Notes under the pieces: generated by a model
Told to the model about the DNA's origin: nothing
What the model saw: the letters and a program-made list of their open reading frames with translations, nothing else
Database searches by the model: none
Shown: piece after piece, positions 19,673 through 28,465 of the stretch
How the letters are laid out: the number at the start of each line of letters is the position of its first letter
Position numbering within the stretch: the first letter of the stretch is position 1
Assembly: GCF_002608565.1 (NCBI RefSeq)
Contig: NZ_LIXM01000005.1
Span: 62,001-126,000, forward strand
DNA: 64,000 nt
Direction: 5' to 3'
Source: Vibrio sp. PID17_43
Lineage (GTDB): Bacteria > Pseudomonadota > Gammaproteobacteria > Enterobacterales > Vibrionaceae
Position numbers and translations under genes: made by a program

Positions 19673-21232
19673 TTAGATATTTGTTTCGTACTGATTTCGT
19701 TTAGGACAGGTAGAAAGGATTTCTCTATGTCCTGTATCCTTGATCTCCTCTAAAATAACGTCAAAGCCCCACAATCGATAAACGTGCTTCAATACCTCTT
19801 CATAGCTTTTCGCTAGAGGGATGCGGTTATGGGGTACATATTGAAGAGTCAATGAACGGTCACCACGGACGTCGACATTAAATACCTGAATGTTTGGCTC
19901 TAAGTTTGCCAAATTGTACTGCGCAGCCAGTGTTTCTCTGATGCGTTTGTAACCCATTTCATCATGAATGGCAGCAACTTCAATGTAGTTCTTACGGTCA
20001 TCGTCGTTGATAGCAAACAGTTTGAAATCGCGCATCAATTTTGGCGATAGGTACTGACTGATGAAGCTTTCATCTTTGAAGTTGTGCATTGCAAAGTGCA
20101 GGGCGTCTAACCAGTCAGAACCTGCGAGGTCGGGGAACCACTCTTTATCCTCGTCCGTCGGCTCTTCACAAATGCGTTTAATGTCTCGGAACATCGCAAA
20201 ACCGAGCGCATAAGGGTTGATGCCGTTGAAATAAGGGCTGTTGTATGGTGGTTGTGCTACCACGCTCGTGTGGCTATGCAGAAACTCCAAAATGAACTTT
20301 TCTGAAACGATGCCTTCATCATAGAGGTGATTCAGAATGGTGTAGTGCCAGAATGTTGCCCAGCCTTCATTCATCACTTGAGTCTGTTTCTGAGGGTAGA
20401 AGTACTGACTCACTTTTCTAACGATACGGACGATCTCTCGTTGCCAAGGTTCAAGTAGGGGCGCATGCTTTTCGAAGAAATAGAGCAAATTCTCCTGAGG
20501 CTCAGTAGGAAAGCGAACCTTAATATCTTCGTCTTTTGTTTTTGCTTGCGGTACCGTTCGCCACAAATCGTTAACTTGAGACTGTAGATAGGCTTCACGT
20601 TCTTCCTGGCGTGCTTTTTCTTCGTTAATAGAAATCTTTTCCGGGCGTTTATAACGGTCTACACCAAAGTTCATTAACGCATGACAGGAATCAAGCAGCT
20701 GCTCTACTTCTTTGACGCCATAACGCTCTTCACACTCTGCAATATACTTCTTCGCAAACAGCAAATAATCGATAATTGAGCTTGCATCCGTCCAAGTTTG
20801 GAACAAGTAGTTGCCCTTGAAAAAAGAGTTATGTCCATAACAAGCGTGAGCAATAACCAAGGCTTGCATAGTGATGGTATTCTCTTCCATCAGATAGGCG
20901 ATACATGGGTTGGAATTGATCACGATTTCATACGCTAGCCCCATTTGCCCATGCTTATAGTTCTGTTCTGTTTGAATGAATTTTTTACCAAATGACCAGT
21001 GGTTATAGTTAATAGGCATACCGATACTGGAATAGGCATCCATCATCTGTTCTGAAGTGATGACCTCAATTTGGTTAGGGTAAGTGTCGAGACGGTAAAA
21101 CTCAGCAACACGTTTGATTTCTTTGTGGTAACGCTCCAGAAGGGCGAACGTCCAATCTGGCCCATCTGGTAGCATGTTGTCTCTTCGCTTATTTGCGGCC
21201 TCCCTCGAGAGGTTGTTCGTTGCGGTATTCAT
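19673..21232 (-). CDS. ycgB: SpoVR family protein (YcgB)
   Basis: A 519-residue protein of the SpoVR/YcgB family. Family landmarks are DGPDWTFALLERYH at the start, the HACYGHNSFFKGN segment, NEGWATFWHYTILNHLYDEG and the C-terminal LTLQYVPHNRIPL. SpoVR proteins are linked to spore cortex formation in Bacillus and are part of the stationary-phase regulon in E. coli; biochemical function is not settled. It is the third gene of yeaG-yeaH-ycgB, with 11 bases from yeaH, and a transcription unit with the PrkA kinase is likely. Confidence 0.93.
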   Translation of the reverse strand: MNTATNNLSREAANKRRDNMLPDGPDWTFALLERYHKEIKRVAEFYRLDTYPNQIEVITSEQMMDAYSSIGMPINYNHWSFGKKFIQTEQNYKHGQMGLAYEIVINSNPCIAYLMEENTITMQALVIAHACYGHNSFFKGNYLFQTWTDASSIIDYLLFAKKYIAECEERYGVKEVEQLLDSCHALMNFGVDRYKRPEKISINEEKARQEEREAYLQSQVNDLWRTVPQAKTKDEDIKVRFPTEPQENLLYFFEKHAPLLEPWQREIVRIVRKVSQYFYPQKQTQVMNEGWATFWHYTILNHLYDEGIVSEKFILEFLHSHTSVVAQPPYNSPYFNGINPYALGFAMFRDIKRICEEPTDEDKEWFPDLAGSDWLDALHFAMHNFKDESFISQYLSPKLMRDFKLFAINDDDRKNYIEVAAIHDEMGYKRIRETLAAQYNLANLEPNIQVFNVDVRGDRSLTLQYVPHNRIPLAKSYEEVLKHVYRLWGFDVILEEIKDTGHREILSTCPKRNQYETNI

Positions 21233-21243
21233 CGCTAGCCTCC

Positions 21244-22515
21244 TTACGCCGTTTCTTTTTGGAATAGTTCACGGAAGACTGGGAAGATATCCTCCACAGA
21301 GCGAATGTTTTTCATGGCGAAGTTTGGAAATGCTTCTGTCAGCTTTTCATATTCATGCCATAGTGTTTGGTGTGATCGTCGAGTGATTTCGATATACGAA
21401 TAATATTGGCAATTGGGTAATAAGCGATTGACCAATAAATCACGACACCTTGGGGAATCGTCAGCCCAGTTATCGCCATCGGATGCTTGCGCGGCATAGA
21501 TATTCCACTGACCAACTGGGTAGCGGTCTTTGACAATTTCATCCATCAGTTTGAGTGCGCTAGATACAATGGTACCCCCGGTTTCTTGTGAGTAAAAAAA
21601 CTCATGCTCATCGACTTCTTTCGCTTGAGTATGGTGGCGAATATACACCACCTCAACGTTCTCATAAGTTCTGGTTAAGAATAGGTATAGAAGTACATAA
21701 AAACGCTTAGCGATGTCTTTCGTCGCTTGATCCATGGAGCCTGAAACGTCCATTAAACAGAACATCACGGCCTGACTTGATGGAACCGGGCGTTTTTCGT
21801 AGTTCTTAAAACGTAAGTCGAATGTATCGATGAATGGCACATTATCTATTTTTTTACGAAGCTCTGCGATTTCTTTTCTTAACCGATTCTCTTCGAGCTT
21901 TTGAGCTGGCTCGATATGTTCGATACGAGTGAGCTCCACTTCAAGCTCATGCAAAAGGCGTTTTTTGCCCGCAGTCATTGCGGTTCGTCGCGCCAGTGAT
22001 TGCTGTAGTGAACGGATAATGGCGATATTCGATGGAATCCCCGCAGTTTGGAAGCCTGCTCGATGTGTTTTCCATTCGGTAATTTTGGCAATCTGATTTT
22101 TCTCTAAGTTTGGCAGTTCAAGATCCTCAAACAAGATGTCGAGATATTCATCTTTCGATATTTGGAATACGAACTCGTCTTGGCCTTCACCGTCAGGACT
22201 AGCATTGCCTTCACCAGCCCCGCCGCCCTGACCACCGCCTTTCGGACGCTCGATCTTGTCACCAGTGGTAAATTGGTCGTTGCCCGGATGCACACGCTCA
22301 CGCATCCCACCTTTACCCTGATGGAACATGGGTTCGTTAATGTCTTTGTGTGGTATTGAGACGTCTTCGCCCGTTTCCGTATTCGTAATCGAGCGTCGAT
22401 TCACTGCGTCTGCTACCGACTCTTTGATCTGCTCTTTATGGCGTTTCAAGAAGCGCTGTCGATTAACAGCGCTCTTATTCTTACCATTGAGCCTGCGGTC
22501 TATAAATTGCGCCAT
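21244..22515 (-). CDS. yeaH: YeaH/YhbH family protein (DUF444)
   Basis: A 423-residue cytoplasmic protein of the DUF444 family. The C-terminal half is a von Willebrand A-like domain with metal-site motif DVSGSMD at about 256-262. A glycine-rich linker ([11 protein letters not shown], about 93-103) separates it from the basic N-terminus [19 protein letters not shown]. The frame opens at 22539 but the ATG at 22515 aligns with E. coli YeaH and has GAGGG eight bases upstream. In E. coli YeaG and YeaH act together in nitrogen starvation and stress adaptation. It sits between yeaG and ycgB. Confidence 0.93.
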   Translation of the reverse strand: MAQFIDRRLNGKNKSAVNRQRFLKRHKEQIKESVADAVNRRSITNTETGEDVSIPHKDINEPMFHQGKGGMRERVHPGNDQFTTGDKIERPKGGGQGGGAGEGNASPDGEGQDEFVFQISKDEYLDILFEDLELPNLEKNQIAKITEWKTHRAGFQTAGIPSNIAIIRSLQQSLARRTAMTAGKKRLLHELEVELTRIEHIEPAQKLEENRLRKEIAELRKKIDNVPFIDTFDLRFKNYEKRPVPSSQAVMFCLMDVSGSMDQATKDIAKRFYVLLYLFLTRTYENVEVVYIRHHTQAKEVDEHEFFYSQETGGTIVSSALKLMDEIVKDRYPVGQWNIYAAQASDGDNWADDSPRCRDLLVNRLLPNCQYYSYIEITRRSHQTLWHEYEKLTEAFPNFAMKNIRSVEDIFPVFRELFQKETA

Positions 22516-22563
22516 GAAATAGCCCTCTTCATGTTTCACAAGCGACCTAACTCATTCGCTGGG

Positions 22564-24498
22564 TTAGGATGACTTACGTACTCGTAGGTACCACTCAGAA
22601 AGTAGGCGAACCTGTTTCTCGGTATAGCCTTTTTCCATCATGCGAGCGACAAAGTCGTCGTGTTTCTTCTGATCTTCAGAAGAGGTTTTCGCATTAAATG
22701 AGATAACCGGAAGTAGTTCTTCTGTATTGGAGAACATTTTCTTCTCAATCACTGTGCGCAGTTTTTCGTAGCTGGTCCAAACAGGATTTTGACCATTGTT
22801 ATTCGCTTTCGCACGAAGCACAAAGTTGACGATTTCGTTTCGGAAATCTTTTGGATTTGAAATGCCAGCGGTCTTTTCGATTTTTTCTAACTCGGAATTA
22901 AGAGATCCGCGGTCAAACAGTTGGCCAGTTTCTGGATCTCGATACTCTTGGTCTTGAATCCAAAAATCTGCGTAACTTACATAGCGGTCAAAGATGTTTT
23001 GACCATATTCAGAGTACGACTCTAAATAAGCCGTTTGAATTTCTTTGCCAATAAATTCTACATAGCGAGGTACTAGGTAACCTTTCAAGAATTCGAGGTA
23101 CTTTTCTGCGAGTTCAGATGGGAATTGTTCACGCTCTACCTGTTGTTCAATAACGTAGAAGAGGTGAACCGGGTTCGCCGCGACTTCTGTTTGATCGAAG
23201 TTAAACACGCGAGATAATATCTTAAACGCGAAACGCGTTGATAGACCCTTCATGCCTTCGTCGACACCTGCGTAGTCGCGGTACTCTTGGTAGCTCTTCG
23301 CTTTTGGATCGGTATCTTTTAGTGTTTCCCCATCATAGACCCGCATTTTTGAGAAAATCGAAGAGTTTTCAGGCTCTTTAAGTCGTGAAAGAATACTGAA
23401 CTGAGCTAAAGTCTCGAGTGTGCTTGGTGAACAAGGTGCTTTAGAAAGCTCACTGTTTTCAAGCAGTTTTTGATAGATCTTCACTTCTTCAGATACGCGT
23501 AGACAGTAAGGTACTTTTACAATGTAGACCCGGTCGAGGAACGCTTCATTGTTTTTGTTGTTGCGGAACGTTTGCCACTCAGACTCGTTTGAGTGAGCCA
23601 GAATCATACCGTCGAATGGAATCGCGGATAGCCCTTCAGTGCCATTGAAGTTACCTTCCTGCGTTGCCGTCAAAAGAGGATGAAGCACTTTGATTGGGGC
23701 TTTAAACATCTCCACGAATTCCATCAAGCCCTGGTTCGCCTTACAAAGCGCGCCAGAGTAGCTGTACGCGTCTGGATCATCTTGGGAGAAATGTTCTAGC
23801 TGGCGGATGTCAACTTTACCAACCAATGATGAGATGTCCTGATTGTTCTCATCACCTGGCTCAGTTTTGGCGATACCAACTTGATCTAGGATGGATGGGC
23901 GTACTTTCAATACTTTGAACTTAGTGATATCTCCACCAAATTCATGTAAGCGTTTCGCTGCCCATGGTGACATGATCGAGCGTAGGTAACGCTTTTCGAT
24001 GCCATATTCTTTTTTAAGAATTTCACCGTCTTCTATTGCATTGAATAGGCAGAATGGATGGTCATTAACGGGACTACGCTCGCCATTTGCACTTAGTACA
24101 TAGATCGGCATCTTTTCCATTAAAGCCTTGAGTTTTTCAGCTAACGACGACTTACCACCGCCCACTGGACCAAGGAGGTATAGAATCTGTTTACGTTCTT
24201 CTAAGCCTTGTGCAGCATGTTTTAAATAAGAGACGATTTGTTCTATGGCATCTTCCATACCATAGAAATCTTTAAATGTTTCATAACGTGATATGACTCG
24301 ATTCGAGAAAATGCGACTCAGCCTAGGATCGAGAGCTGTATCAATGACTTTGGGCTCCCCAATTGCCATCAGCAATCGTTCTGCCGCGTTGGCATATGCG
24401 CTTTTGTCGTCTTTACACAGGGATAAGAAATCCTGCAACGACATCTCTTCATCTTTTGAAGCTTCATATCTTGATTGATAGTGGTCGAAAATACTCAT
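22564..24498 (-). CDS. yeaG: PrkA-family serine protein kinase YeaG
   Basis: A 644-residue AAA+-like serine protein kinase, the bacterial PrkA family. The N-terminal PrkA AAA domain carries Walker A GPVGGGKS at 110-117 and the later DGMILAHSNESEW; the C-terminal part is the PrkA kinase-like domain. The frame is open to 24699, but the ATG at 24498 starts with SIFDHYQSRYEASKDEE, which aligns with E. coli YeaG, and AGGGGA lies upstream. YeaG substrates are poorly known. It leads the yeaG-yeaH-ycgB set and is preceded by a 476-base gap. Confidence 0.96.
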   Translation of the reverse strand: MSIFDHYQSRYEASKDEEMSLQDFLSLCKDDKSAYANAAERLLMAIGEPKVIDTALDPRLSRIFSNRVISRYETFKDFYGMEDAIEQIVSYLKHAAQGLEERKQILYLLGPVGGGKSSLAEKLKALMEKMPIYVLSANGERSPVNDHPFCLFNAIEDGEILKKEYGIEKRYLRSIMSPWAAKRLHEFGGDITKFKVLKVRPSILDQVGIAKTEPGDENNQDISSLVGKVDIRQLEHFSQDDPDAYSYSGALCKANQGLMEFVEMFKAPIKVLHPLLTATQEGNFNGTEGLSAIPFDGMILAHSNESEWQTFRNNKNNEAFLDRVYIVKVPYCLRVSEEVKIYQKLLENSELSKAPCSPSTLETLAQFSILSRLKEPENSSIFSKMRVYDGETLKDTDPKAKSYQEYRDYAGVDEGMKGLSTRFAFKILSRVFNFDQTEVAANPVHLFYVIEQQVEREQFPSELAEKYLEFLKGYLVPRYVEFIGKEIQTAYLESYSEYGQNIFDRYVSYADFWIQDQEYRDPETGQLFDRGSLNSELEKIEKTAGISNPKDFRNEIVNFVLRAKANNNGQNPVWTSYEKLRTVIEKKMFSNTEELLPVISFNAKTSSEDQKKHDDFVARMMEKGYTEKQVRLLSEWYLRVRKSS

Positions 24499-24974
24499 GT
24501 CGCTTTCCCCTTTAATAGTCAGTCTACCGACGAACGTTGAAGCAGGTTTCTCTGCCATTACATTTGGCCTTCGTTGTACACAGTAATACACCCGGTTATC
24601 TCGTTTAGTTTGTGCTAACAGCATGATAGACAACATCAAAGATTTTGCTTTATGGGTAATTATCACTGCAACGAAGTGTGATGAATAGAGACCTTTCAAT
24701 CACTCCCTTTCTATCTCTAAGCCTAGTCGGGGATTTGCAATTTTGCTTAACAATTATGAATTTATTGCTGAAGTGGGTTGTGAGTCAGGCTGTGATAGCA
24801 GGAGGAATTTATCCTGTGAATGAGTTGCAGCCAAATCAATAATTTGCCGTGAGAGTTCGACTTAGGTTGATTGTGAGTCGATGGCAGTATGGGGAAAGAG
24901 GAATATGGGGGAGGGGGGAGACGCTTAGCAAATAAAAGGAGAGCTAATGCTCCCCTTATCCGTTGCTTGGGCAA
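24499..24974 (-). other. yeaG upstream region
   Basis: A 476-base gap between the yfbU stop and the yeaG start. It contains the yfbU terminator at its right end and otherwise no supported gene. In-frame extension of yeaG to 24699 is probably a chance open frame. In E. coli this promoter uses sigma S and responds to nitrogen limitation; I found no convincing -24/-12 sigma-54 element here. Confidence 0.5.
24931..24957 (-). terminator. Terminator after yfbU
   Basis: On the minus strand GGGGAGC pairs with GCTCTCC (one G-U) around a four-base loop and is followed by TTTTATTT. It lies 18 bases after the yfbU stop and separates it from yeaG. Confidence 0.8.
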
Positions 24975-25475
24975 TTATGCGCTAAAAATTTGCGCCATTT
25001 CATTTGCACAAAGGTGATATTGGCGAGGGCAGTTGCGCCATGTTCTCAGCATTCGGCGGTATTTTTCTAACATCGGCATCTGGCTATTGAAGTGGTGGTC
25101 TGCTTTATCAAATTGAGGGTACAGACCTTCTGAATCGACAAGGAAGCGTGTGTAATGCACTTGTTGAGCTTCGGTTGCAATGTCAAAACCTAAGAACTGT
25201 AAGCGACGCTGATCAACCTTGCCTTGCTCTTCATCATCAAGCATCTTATTTGATTCTTGCATTGCATGATACATTTCCATGATGTCGATGATTTCACGAC
25301 ATTCTGTTTCTGTAATACAGCCAAAATTTTTGTTCAACTCACGCATTTGTAGCTCATAACCTCGCTCGACGATAGTCTGTAGGCGCTTGTATTTAGGAGC
25401 GTTATGTGGATCCAGTTGAGACATTAGGTTGTACTGGTTTGATAGGATCAAACGTTGAGCGTTTGACATTTCCAT
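24975..25475 (-). CDS. yfbU: YfbU family protein (UPF0304)
   Basis: A 166-residue helical cytoplasmic protein very close to E. coli YfbU. Shared segments are [18 protein letters not shown] at the start, [24 protein letters not shown] and the end [19 protein letters not shown]. The function is unknown; the E. coli protein has been listed among factors affecting cell death. It has its own upstream region with a GTTAAC-centred palindrome and its own terminator. Confidence 0.93.
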   Translation of the reverse strand: MEMSNAQRLILSNQYNLMSQLDPHNAPKYKRLQTIVERGYELQMRELNKNFGCITETECREIIDIMEMYHAMQESNKMLDDEEQGKVDQRRLQFLGFDIATEAQQVHYTRFLVDSEGLYPQFDKADHHFNSQMPMLEKYRRMLRTWRNCPRQYHLCANEMAQIFSA

Positions 25476-25608
25476 GGTGACCTCACTAAATAATCTAATA
25501 CATTTTTAATGTGCTTAGGTTAACGCTTCATACATTGATGAAACATGATCTCAATACATATTTAATATGAAAAAAGGCAATAATTGTCGAATTTGATTCA
25601 TTTAAAGT

Positions 25609-25624
25609 AACTTGTTAACAGGTT
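25609..25624. promoter_or_regulatory. GTTAAC-centred palindrome upstream of yfbU
   Basis: AACTTGTTAACAGGTT is symmetric at 14 of 16 positions. It lies 134 bases before the yfbU start in a 205-base AT-rich gap. It has the form of an operator but no regulator is recognised. Confidence 0.35.
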
Positions 25625-25680
25625 TGATGAGGTCACACTCAGATGGGGAAGCTTTGACATTGCGTCGGGTAACAAGTGAT

Positions 25681-26346
25681 TTACTTGTGGTAGTGATTGT
25701 AAATATAGTCTCTGTCGGAGAAAGCCCTTAACCATTCAGGTTTGAAAACGCTCAGTACCGCTAATGCCATGCCGTTAAGCATCCCTTCAGGGAAGGCAAG
25801 TAGAGGAACAAAAGCAAAGTAGTTATCTAAGATAGTTTGCCAGTCGTAGTGGCCGATATAGAGGTGGTAAAAGGCGTTGCCTAGCAAATGTAAGCTACCT
25901 GTGATTGCCCCATTGAAGAAGCCAGCGACAAAAATGAAAACGAATATATTTCTTGGTAGGAATTGATAGCTGAGAATGAAAACAAGCTGGCTAATCAATA
26001 TGGGAATGAGGGCAGACAATACAAGCGAAGTTGGCAGCATAAGCAATGGAGTATCATGCAGCAGATGATTAGCAAGCATTGCTAGAATACACAGCAAGAA
26101 AGCCATGCGCCAACCATACATCATGGTCAGCGTTGTGATTGCGAGAAAGTGAATTTGCAAACCTTCTTTTACGCTAGCTTGCGCAGACCACAGAACAATT
26201 AACAAGAATAAGGTAGTAAAGACTAAGTGCTGAAAAGGCTTCTCTTGTACCATTTTGGGCCAAACGACTTTGCGAAAATCGGACACACAAAACGCCGTAA
26301 CGACCCAAATGACAACGATAGTTGAAACTAAATTAAACCAATCCAT
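25681..26346 (-). CDS. CbiM-like energy-coupling-factor permease, orphan
   Basis: A 221-residue membrane protein with about six hydrophobic segments. The order of helices and the motifs MYGWRMAFLLCILAMLANHLL, GFFNGAITGSLHLLG and AFPEGMLNGMALAVLSVFKPEWL match the CbiM/NikM group of ECF transporter components. True cobalt and nickel members begin with a processed MHI-x-E/D-G N-terminus whose histidine binds the metal. This protein begins MDWFNLVSTIVV and has no such motif, and no EcfT or ATPase gene is nearby. It may therefore not carry metal. It is downstream of pflA with a terminator between. Confidence 0.65.
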   Translation of the reverse strand: MDWFNLVSTIVVIWVVTAFCVSDFRKVVWPKMVQEKPFQHLVFTTLFLLIVLWSAQASVKEGLQIHFLAITTLTMMYGWRMAFLLCILAMLANHLLHDTPLLMLPTSLVLSALIPILISQLVFILSYQFLPRNIFVFIFVAGFFNGAITGSLHLLGNAFYHLYIGHYDWQTILDNYFAFVPLLAFPEGMLNGMALAVLSVFKPEWLRAFSDRDYIYNHYHK

Positions 26347-26391
26347 GTCTCATTTTCCCTACTTAAGATACTAGAGCGCTCTGCTTACCAT

Positions 26392-26420
26392 AGAAAAATA
26401 CCAGCGACTGCGCTGGTATT
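26392..26420 (-). terminator. Terminator after pflA
   Basis: AATACCAGCG pairs perfectly with CGCTGGTATT around a four-base loop. On the minus strand the stem is followed by TTTCTA. It lies 26 bases after the pflA stop. Confidence 0.8.
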
Positions 26421-26445
26421 GATGCTTTTATTTGCCTAATTTGAA

Positions 26446-27186
26446 TTAGTACTTCACGTTCGAGTGATATTGAGAAAGAATCGATTGAATTTCATCCATC
26501 GTCTCTTTTGGCGGTGGATTTACCCCTTCTAACGGGTATTCAAGCCCCAGAGCTTCCCATTTGTGTGCGCCTAACTTGTGGTAAGGCAACAGCTCAACCT
26601 TCTCGATGTTATCCATGTCTTTGATAAACTCACCAAGCATGTGCGCCGCTTCAGGCTCATCAGTGTAACCAGGAACAACGACGTAACGAATCCAAGTCTT
26701 TTGGCCGCGCTTATGTAGATAGCGAGCAAAATCCAAAACACGACGGTTAGACACACCTATAAAGTCCTGATGAATCTCATCTTTCATGTGCTTTAGGTCA
26801 AGCATAACCAGATCGGTCGCATCCAGAACTTCATCCACAACGTCAGTGTGCTTGCGGATATAGCCGTTTGTGTCTAGGCAAGTGTGAATGCCTTCGGCTT
26901 GTGCCGCGCGGAAGAAATCTCGAACAAATTCAGGTTGAAGCATCGCTTCACCGCCAGAACAAGTGATGCCGCCACCGGACGCATTCATGAAGTGACGGTA
27001 GGTTTTTGCTTCGGCAATAATTTCTTCAACCGTGACATCTTTTCCGTCATGTGTATCCCAAGTATCACGATTGTGGCAGTACTTACAACGCATTAAACAA
27101 CCTTGCAAGAAGACGATAAAGCGAATACCAGGTCCATCTACGGTACCACATGACTCAAATGAGTGAATACGACCAGTTGTTGACAT
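26446..27186 (-). CDS. pflA: Pyruvate formate-lyase 1-activating enzyme
   Basis: Radical SAM enzyme that creates the glycyl radical in PflB. The 246-residue protein has the CxxxCxxC motif (Cys30, Cys34, Cys37) for the 4Fe-4S cluster, the following [18 protein letters not shown] segment for S-adenosylmethionine binding and the [16 protein letters not shown] end. Length equals that of E. coli PflA (246). Unlike E. coli, where it follows pflB directly, here it is separated from pflB by an lpxR-like gene and has its own 155-base upstream region. Confidence 0.97.
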   Translation of the reverse strand: MSTTGRIHSFESCGTVDGPGIRFIVFLQGCLMRCKYCHNRDTWDTHDGKDVTVEEIIAEAKTYRHFMNASGGGITCSGGEAMLQPEFVRDFFRAAQAEGIHTCLDTNGYIRKHTDVVDEVLDATDLVMLDLKHMKDEIHQDFIGVSNRRVLDFARYLHKRGQKTWIRYVVVPGYTDEPEAAHMLGEFIKDMDNIEKVELLPYHKLGAHKWEALGLEYPLEGVNPPPKETMDEIQSILSQYHSNVKY

Positions 27187-27341
27187 CTTTTGCTCTCATT
27201 TCTAATAGATTATGCCTGTCATTTTATTACAAATTGCAGGGTTAAAACAGTCTTAGAGAGTTTTGGTTGCTTAGATCGTGAGTCCAGAAAGCGGCGAATG
27301 AGAGCTCACACACCGGGCTATCTGGATAGATAGGTACTCAA

Positions 27342-28322
27342 CTAAAAGAAAGCGAATAATGAGAAAGAACCAGTGCCATAAACATCCGTTTGCGCTTGTT
27401 TATAATCAGGTGTTTTGATAGTGAAAGTTAAGCTTGCACCAAAGTGTTGGTTGTACCAAGCGGCGCCCGTAACGGCACTGGCTTGCCAGTTTTGCAGTGT
27501 GACGTCATAAGGCTCGGTTGGCTCAGGGATACCTGAACGGTCACCCTCGATAGTGATGTCGTTGAATCGATAGCGTCCTTCAAAGCCCGTATACAGAAAC
27601 CAGCTCGACGTGCTTTTGGCTAACATACTGGCTGAAAATGGGCTTTCAACACTGATGTTGGCAGCCCCTAGGCTATTGGCTAAGTTGCTCCCCCAACGGA
27701 ACATGACACCTTGCGAGATGTCGCTACGAAAGTTACCGACATTGAAGTCATTCACATTGGTGATTTCCCACTGAATATCTTTGCCTTCACTGCGCATTAA
27801 TTTGTTAAATGCACGGTAGCCAACACTAAACGCGATTTCGTCATCAATTTGATACTCCCAACCTTGCGGGTCGGTTGAGCCTGTTATTCCATGGACAATA
27901 TCTTGGGCTTTGCCGGAAAGAGAGCTTTCACCTGTTGCACCAATGGTGAAGTTATAACGAACGGCTTGATCTGCTGTGAGGGAAATATAGTTGATTTCTG
28001 TATGGAGATAGCCGGCGTAGGGGCGATCATCAGCAAGAGGGTAGTCGGCTTCAATATCACTAGGGGTCCACATTTTGTGGCCTAATACCAATTCTACTTT
28101 GTCAACGTTAGGCTGGCTATTAAGGGTGAACCACTTCCATTCGCTATCTTGCGCGAGTTGTGCGGTGGTATAAGAAAGAAAAACACCGTTAGTGTAGTCC
28201 TGATCAACACCAAAGATGCCATCGTTATCTAAAACAAAAGAGACTGTGGATTTCGTAGAGGCAATCGCAGTTGGTGAAAGCAAGGCGAGGGCAATTAATT
28301 TATTGAGCTTCATATACTTCAT
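27342..28322 (-). CDS. lpxR: LpxR-type lipid A deacylase (DUF2219 family)
   Basis: Outer-membrane beta-barrel enzyme that removes the 3'-acyloxyacyl chain from lipid A. The 326-residue protein begins with a signal peptide ending near IAS (residue 22). Family landmarks are FVLDNDGIFGVDQDYTNG with Asn33-Asp34, equivalent to the calcium and catalytic residues of Salmonella LpxR, DDRPYAGYL at 98-106, and GKAQDIVHGITGSTDPQGW with His144. The last residue is Phe, as in many outer-membrane barrels. It lies between pflB and pflA without sharing their function, and has its own short promoter region. Activity is inferred from the family. Confidence 0.82.
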   Translation of the reverse strand: MKYMKLNKLIALALLSPTAIASTKSTVSFVLDNDGIFGVDQDYTNGVFLSYTTAQLAQDSEWKWFTLNSQPNVDKVELVLGHKMWTPSDIEADYPLADDRPYAGYLHTEINYISLTADQAVRYNFTIGATGESSLSGKAQDIVHGITGSTDPQGWEYQIDDEIAFSVGYRAFNKLMRSEGKDIQWEITNVNDFNVGNFRSDISQGVMFRWGSNLANSLGAANISVESPFSASMLAKSTSSWFLYTGFEGRYRFNDITIEGDRSGIPEPTEPYDVTLQNWQASAVTGAAWYNQHFGASLTFTIKTPDYKQAQTDVYGTGSFSLFAFF

Positions 28323-28396
28323 TTGCTAGCTTTTTTCGCATAATACGGAAGATTGCGAACAAAATCCTAAGCAATGTCACAACTCGAGAGGTGTAT

Positions 28397-28432
28397 ACAA
28401 AAAAAGGCCGATGCTTTCCAGCATCGGCCTTT
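28397..28432 (-). terminator. Terminator after pflB
   Basis: A 13-base-pair perfect stem (AAAGGCCGATGCT with AGCATCGGCCTTT) closes a TTCC loop. On the minus strand it is followed by a run of T, ending the pflB message before lpxR. Confidence 0.92.
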
Positions 28433-28465
28433 GTTGTATTAATTAACGTGTTAATTCAACCGGTC

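Noticed and set aside
24762..24974. A 70-codon minus-strand frame between yfbU and yeaG
   Set aside because: It runs through the yfbU terminator and is low in complexity, with no ribosome site.
25476..26445. Cobalamin riboswitch near the CbiM-like gene
   Set aside because: No B12-box-like sequence was seen on either strand around the gene, and the upstream gap is only 99 bases including the pflA terminator.
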